A stretch of 6,348 nucleotides of DNA from SIG636 sp045592105 (lineage in GTDB: Bacteria > Bacillota > Clostridia > Oscillospirales > CAG-382). This document shows, piece by piece, positions 4,899 through 6,348 of this stretch. How positions within the stretch are numbered: position 1 is the first letter of the stretch; each line of letters begins with the position of its first letter. Both the position numbers and the translations under genes were made by a program. The stretch covers positions 1 through 6,348 of the forward strand of contig JAZNUB010000052.1 of assembly GCA_045592105.1 (NCBI GenBank). Reading direction: 5' to 3'. Below the pieces are notes generated by a model. It had not been told where the DNA came from. It saw only the letters and a program-made list of their open reading frames with translations, and ran no database searches.

Positions 4899-5915
4899 AT
4901 GATGCACAGCAAGCGCACATATATAATACTACTAACGGTGGCGGTGTTTTCGCTAACGATACTGCCAACGGCGGTGGCGGCACTACCCGAAGGGGTTAGC
5001 GAATATATGGCGCGGTTAGCGGCGGGGAAGCTATACGTTCCGTACTACGCTCTGCCGCAACCGCCCGAAAGCGCGGACAGCACCGAGGAGGAGCAGCAAG
5101 CACCCGAAACAAGCCCCGTTACAAGCCTTGATACCGCCCCCGTTGATGGGATAGCGGTGCAAGCTATGAACCTATCACGCTATGAGGAGGGCGACAAGCC
5201 GCAGCTGTTTTTGATGAACGAAACAAGCTACAGCGCGTATCCAAAGGTGGCGGCGGACACGGTGCTAACGATAGGAGAGGGCGCGGTGCTGATACTGCAC
5301 ACCCACGGAACGGAGGCGTATCTGCCCGATGGCGCGGCGTACTACGACAAGGACGAGGATTTTAGAAGCGACAAGGAGGAGGAAACCGTTGTGGCGGTGG
5401 GAGCGGTGTTTGCTAAGGTATTGCGCGAGGCGGGGATAGAGGTATACCACGACCGCACGATGTACGATGCCGCAAATTTTGAAAACGCCTACACAGCCGC
5501 GCGTGAAGCGGCAAAGCGGCATATTGCGGAAAAGCCGCAGATACGCTACATAATAGACATCCACCGCGATGCAGTAACCGACAAGGACGGAAACGCCTGC
5601 AAAACGCTGTGCCGCGTAAACGGCGAGGAGAGCGCGCAGGTGATGCTTGTTGTGGGCACAAACGAGGCGGGCGCGGCACACCAAGCTTGGCGCGATAATT
5701 TTTGCGTTGCCTCCAAATACCAGCGTGCGTTGAACGAATATCCAACGCTTGCGCGCCCGATATATCTGCGTAAGGCAAGCTATAACCAGCAGCTTTGCAA
5801 GGGCGCGATGCTGTTGGAGATAGGAAGCGCGGCAAATACCATTGGGGAAGCAAAAACCGCCGCAAGATATGCCGCAGAGTGCTTTGTTAAGCTGTATCAA
5901 GGTTTGAAGCAATAA
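4899..5915 (+). CDS. spoIIP: Stage II sporulation protein P (peptidoglycan amidase/endopeptidase)
   Basis: SpoIIP is a membrane-anchored cell-wall hydrolase. With SpoIID and SpoIIM (not in this window) it thins septal peptidoglycan and drives engulfment of the forespore. The product has 338 residues: a short basic start, one membrane-spanning or signal segment (about 7-28), an acidic, Pro-rich linker (about 52-85) and the catalytic domain (about 125-336). Conserved motifs are HTHGTEAY (134-141), DIHRDA (220-225) and LEIGSAANT (306-314), holding the His and Glu residues (H134/H136, E139, H222, E307) expected for zinc binding and catalysis. Two ATGs lie in a row (4899 and 4902); AAGGGG ends at 4894, 4 or 7 bases away, so 4902 is equally possible. 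It follows gpr by 32 bp as in other spore formers. In Bacillus this gene has its own sigma-E promoter; no strong one is visible here. Length fits clostridial homologues. Confidence 0.95.
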   Translation: MMHSKRTYIILLTVAVFSLTILPTAVAALPEGVSEYMARLAAGKLYVPYYALPQPPESADSTEEEQQAPETSPVTSLDTAPVDGIAVQAMNLSRYEEGDKPQLFLMNETSYSAYPKVAADTVLTIGEGAVLILHTHGTEAYLPDGAAYYDKDEDFRSDKEEETVVAVGAVFAKVLREAGIEVYHDRTMYDAANFENAYTAAREAAKRHIAEKPQIRYIIDIHRDAVTDKDGNACKTLCRVNGEESAQVMLVVGTNEAGAAHQAWRDNFCVASKYQRALNEYPTLARPIYLRKASYNQQLCKGAMLLEIGSAANTIGEAKTAARYAAECFVKLYQGLKQ

Positions 5916-5946
5916 GCCGTTACAACGAATATTTCGAGCGCAAAAT

Positions 5947-5985
5947 GGGCTGTATCAAATTGTTTGATGCAGCCCCATACATTTT
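5947..5985 (+). terminator. Terminator of gpr-spoIIP
   Basis: A 13-bp stem (5947-5959 with 5963-5975, one T-G pair) has a 3-base loop and is followed by ATTTT (5981-5985) a few bases on. On the minus strand CATTTTG follows the hairpin, so it could act both ways. It lies 31 bp after the spoIIP stop. Confidence 0.7.
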
Positions 5986-6206
5986 AGGCGTTGCGTTTCG
6001 TTGTTAAAACAAAACCTCGTTGCGGTGCGCAGGGTCGATTCATGAATCGACCGCCGCATTGCGGTTAAATGCGGCGTTTGGCTTTAAATGCCGCGCTCGG
6101 CGGGAGCAGACGTGCGCCCTACGATGTGAAATGGCATCATATTACATCGCCACGCGGCATTTAACCGCAACAAGGTTCTATTTTTAAAACGAAGCGTTGC
6201 ATTTTA
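5980..6206. repeat. MITE-like palindromic intergenic repeat
   Basis: The 366 bp between spoIIP and the next gene hold no credible CDS but are dense in palindromes. Imperfect terminal inverted repeats at 5994-6025 and 6165-6196 match at 26 of 32 positions. Inside are a perfect 20-bp palindrome (6033-6052, centred on TCATGA), a 9-bp hairpin (6052-6060 with 6068-6076), a 14-bp inverted pair (6060-6073 with 6157-6170) and a 6-bp pair (6122-6127 with 6144-6149). CATTTTA occurs on both flanks (5980-5986, 6200-6206) and could be a target duplication. The structure fits a non-autonomous MITE or REP-type repeat common between genes in gut Clostridia; copy number cannot be seen here. Confidence 0.6.
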
Positions 6207-6211
6207 TATGA

Positions 6212-6236
6212 GATCATCCCAAAGATTGTGTAAACC
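6212..6236 (+). mobile_element. Possible left terminal inverted repeat of an IS256-family element
   Basis: The sequence just before the transposase-like gene contains ATTGTGTAAA (6225-6234), similar to the TTGTGTAAA-type ends I recall for IS256-family elements. The exact border and any target duplication cannot be fixed because the right end of the element is outside the window. Confidence 0.35.
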
Positions 6237-6254
6237 TCCGATGTGGTGTATAAT
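6226..6254 (+). promoter_or_regulatory. Promoter of the transposase-like gene
   Basis: TTGTGT (6226-6231) and a perfect TATAAT (6249-6254) have a 17-base spacer. The -35 box matches consensus only in TTG. The start would be near 6261, within the right arm of the inverted repeat described next. Confidence 0.65.
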
Positions 6255-6274
6255 AGGAGCACCACATTGGAGGT
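6234..6274 (+). promoter_or_regulatory. Inverted repeat enclosing the -10 box and covering the Shine-Dalgarno
   Basis: The arms 6234-6248 and 6260-6274 pair at 14 of 15 positions, and the one difference still forms a G-U pair in RNA. The 11-base loop begins with the TATAAT box. The right arm ends in GGAGGT, the ribosome binding site of the gene at 6282, and the left arm starts with the matching ACCTCC. RNA entering from upstream would fold and hide the site; RNA from the internal promoter would lack the left arm. It could also be a repressor operator. Confidence 0.75.
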
Positions 6275-6281
6275 AATTATT

Positions 6282-6348
6282 ATGAGCAGCAGAAGCAAAC
6301 GCACCCCGGAAGAGAAGGCACGTAGAGAAAAAATACGAGAACTTCTTC
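6282..6348 (+). CDS. Start of a probable IS256-family transposase, cut by window edge
   Basis: Only the first 22 codons are visible: Met-Ser-Ser-Arg-Ser-Lys, then RTPEEKARREKIRELL. This charged RTPEE.AR..KIRELL opening resembles the N-termini I recall for IS256 (Mutator) family transposases, DDE enzymes that move the element by a copy-out or cut-and-paste route. The ATG at 6282 has GGAGG at 6269-6273, 8 bases away. The promoter, masked ribosome site and IS-end-like sequence upstream support a mobile-element gene. With so few residues the family call is tentative; a small DNA-binding protein is the main alternative. Confidence 0.55.
   Translation, partial: MSSRSKRTPEEKARREKIRELL

Noticed and set aside
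5265..5912. 215-residue minus-strand open frame opposite spoIIP
   Set aside because: It is a shadow of the confirmed spoIIP reading frame, Cys/Arg-rich with no motif or ribosome site.
5980..6206. CRISPR array
   Set aside because: The repeats are inverted and nested, without regularly spaced direct copies or spacers.

Overview
The window reads as a chromosomal stretch of a spore-forming Firmicute, most likely a gut-type member of the Clostridia. The main evidence is a gpr-spoIIP pair (spore germination protease followed by the engulfment peptidoglycan hydrolase), the same gene order as in Bacillus and Clostridia. CCA-encoding tRNA genes and strong AGGAGG-like ribosome binding sites agree with this. 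No species can be named from the sequence.

Positions 1-2366 hold two tandem tyrosine recombinases (integrases) on the + strand. The first is cut by the left edge of the window. The second is complete (486 aa) and unusual: it appears to carry an AP2-like arm-binding domain at both its N and C termini. Positions 2438-3190 (- strand) hold an AT-rich gene of unknown function with an R-x4-H motif of the HEPN type. The two transcription units converge on a hairpin that overlaps the stop codon of the second integrase.

Positions 3222-3947 are a minus-strand tRNA operon with a strong sigma-A promoter, in transcribed order Gly(TCC), Arg(TCT), His(GTG), a broken 5' half of tRNA-Pro, then a complete tRNA-Pro(TGG) and a terminator. 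The broken half and the intact tRNA-Pro share a 40-bp direct repeat with 38 matches. The repeats start 198 bp apart and bracket a small cassette with inverted and direct repeats, which looks like the scar of site-specific integration into the tRNA anticodon-loop region.

Positions 4003-5915 carry gpr and spoIIP on the + strand, 32 bp apart, followed by a hairpin terminator. Positions 5980-6206 contain a MITE-like palindromic repeat with imperfect 32-bp terminal inverted repeats. From about 6212 to the right edge lies what is probably the left end of an IS256-family insertion sequence: a promoter, an inverted repeat that encloses the -10 box and masks the Shine-Dalgarno in longer transcripts, and the first 22 codons of a likely transposase.

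The host backbone is therefore the tRNA operon and the sporulation genes. The left 3.2 kb and the right 0.4 kb are mobile or accessory DNA. The spots most worth a second look are the tRNA-Pro scar, the double-ended integrase, the HEPN-like gene and the promoter-embedding inverted repeat.
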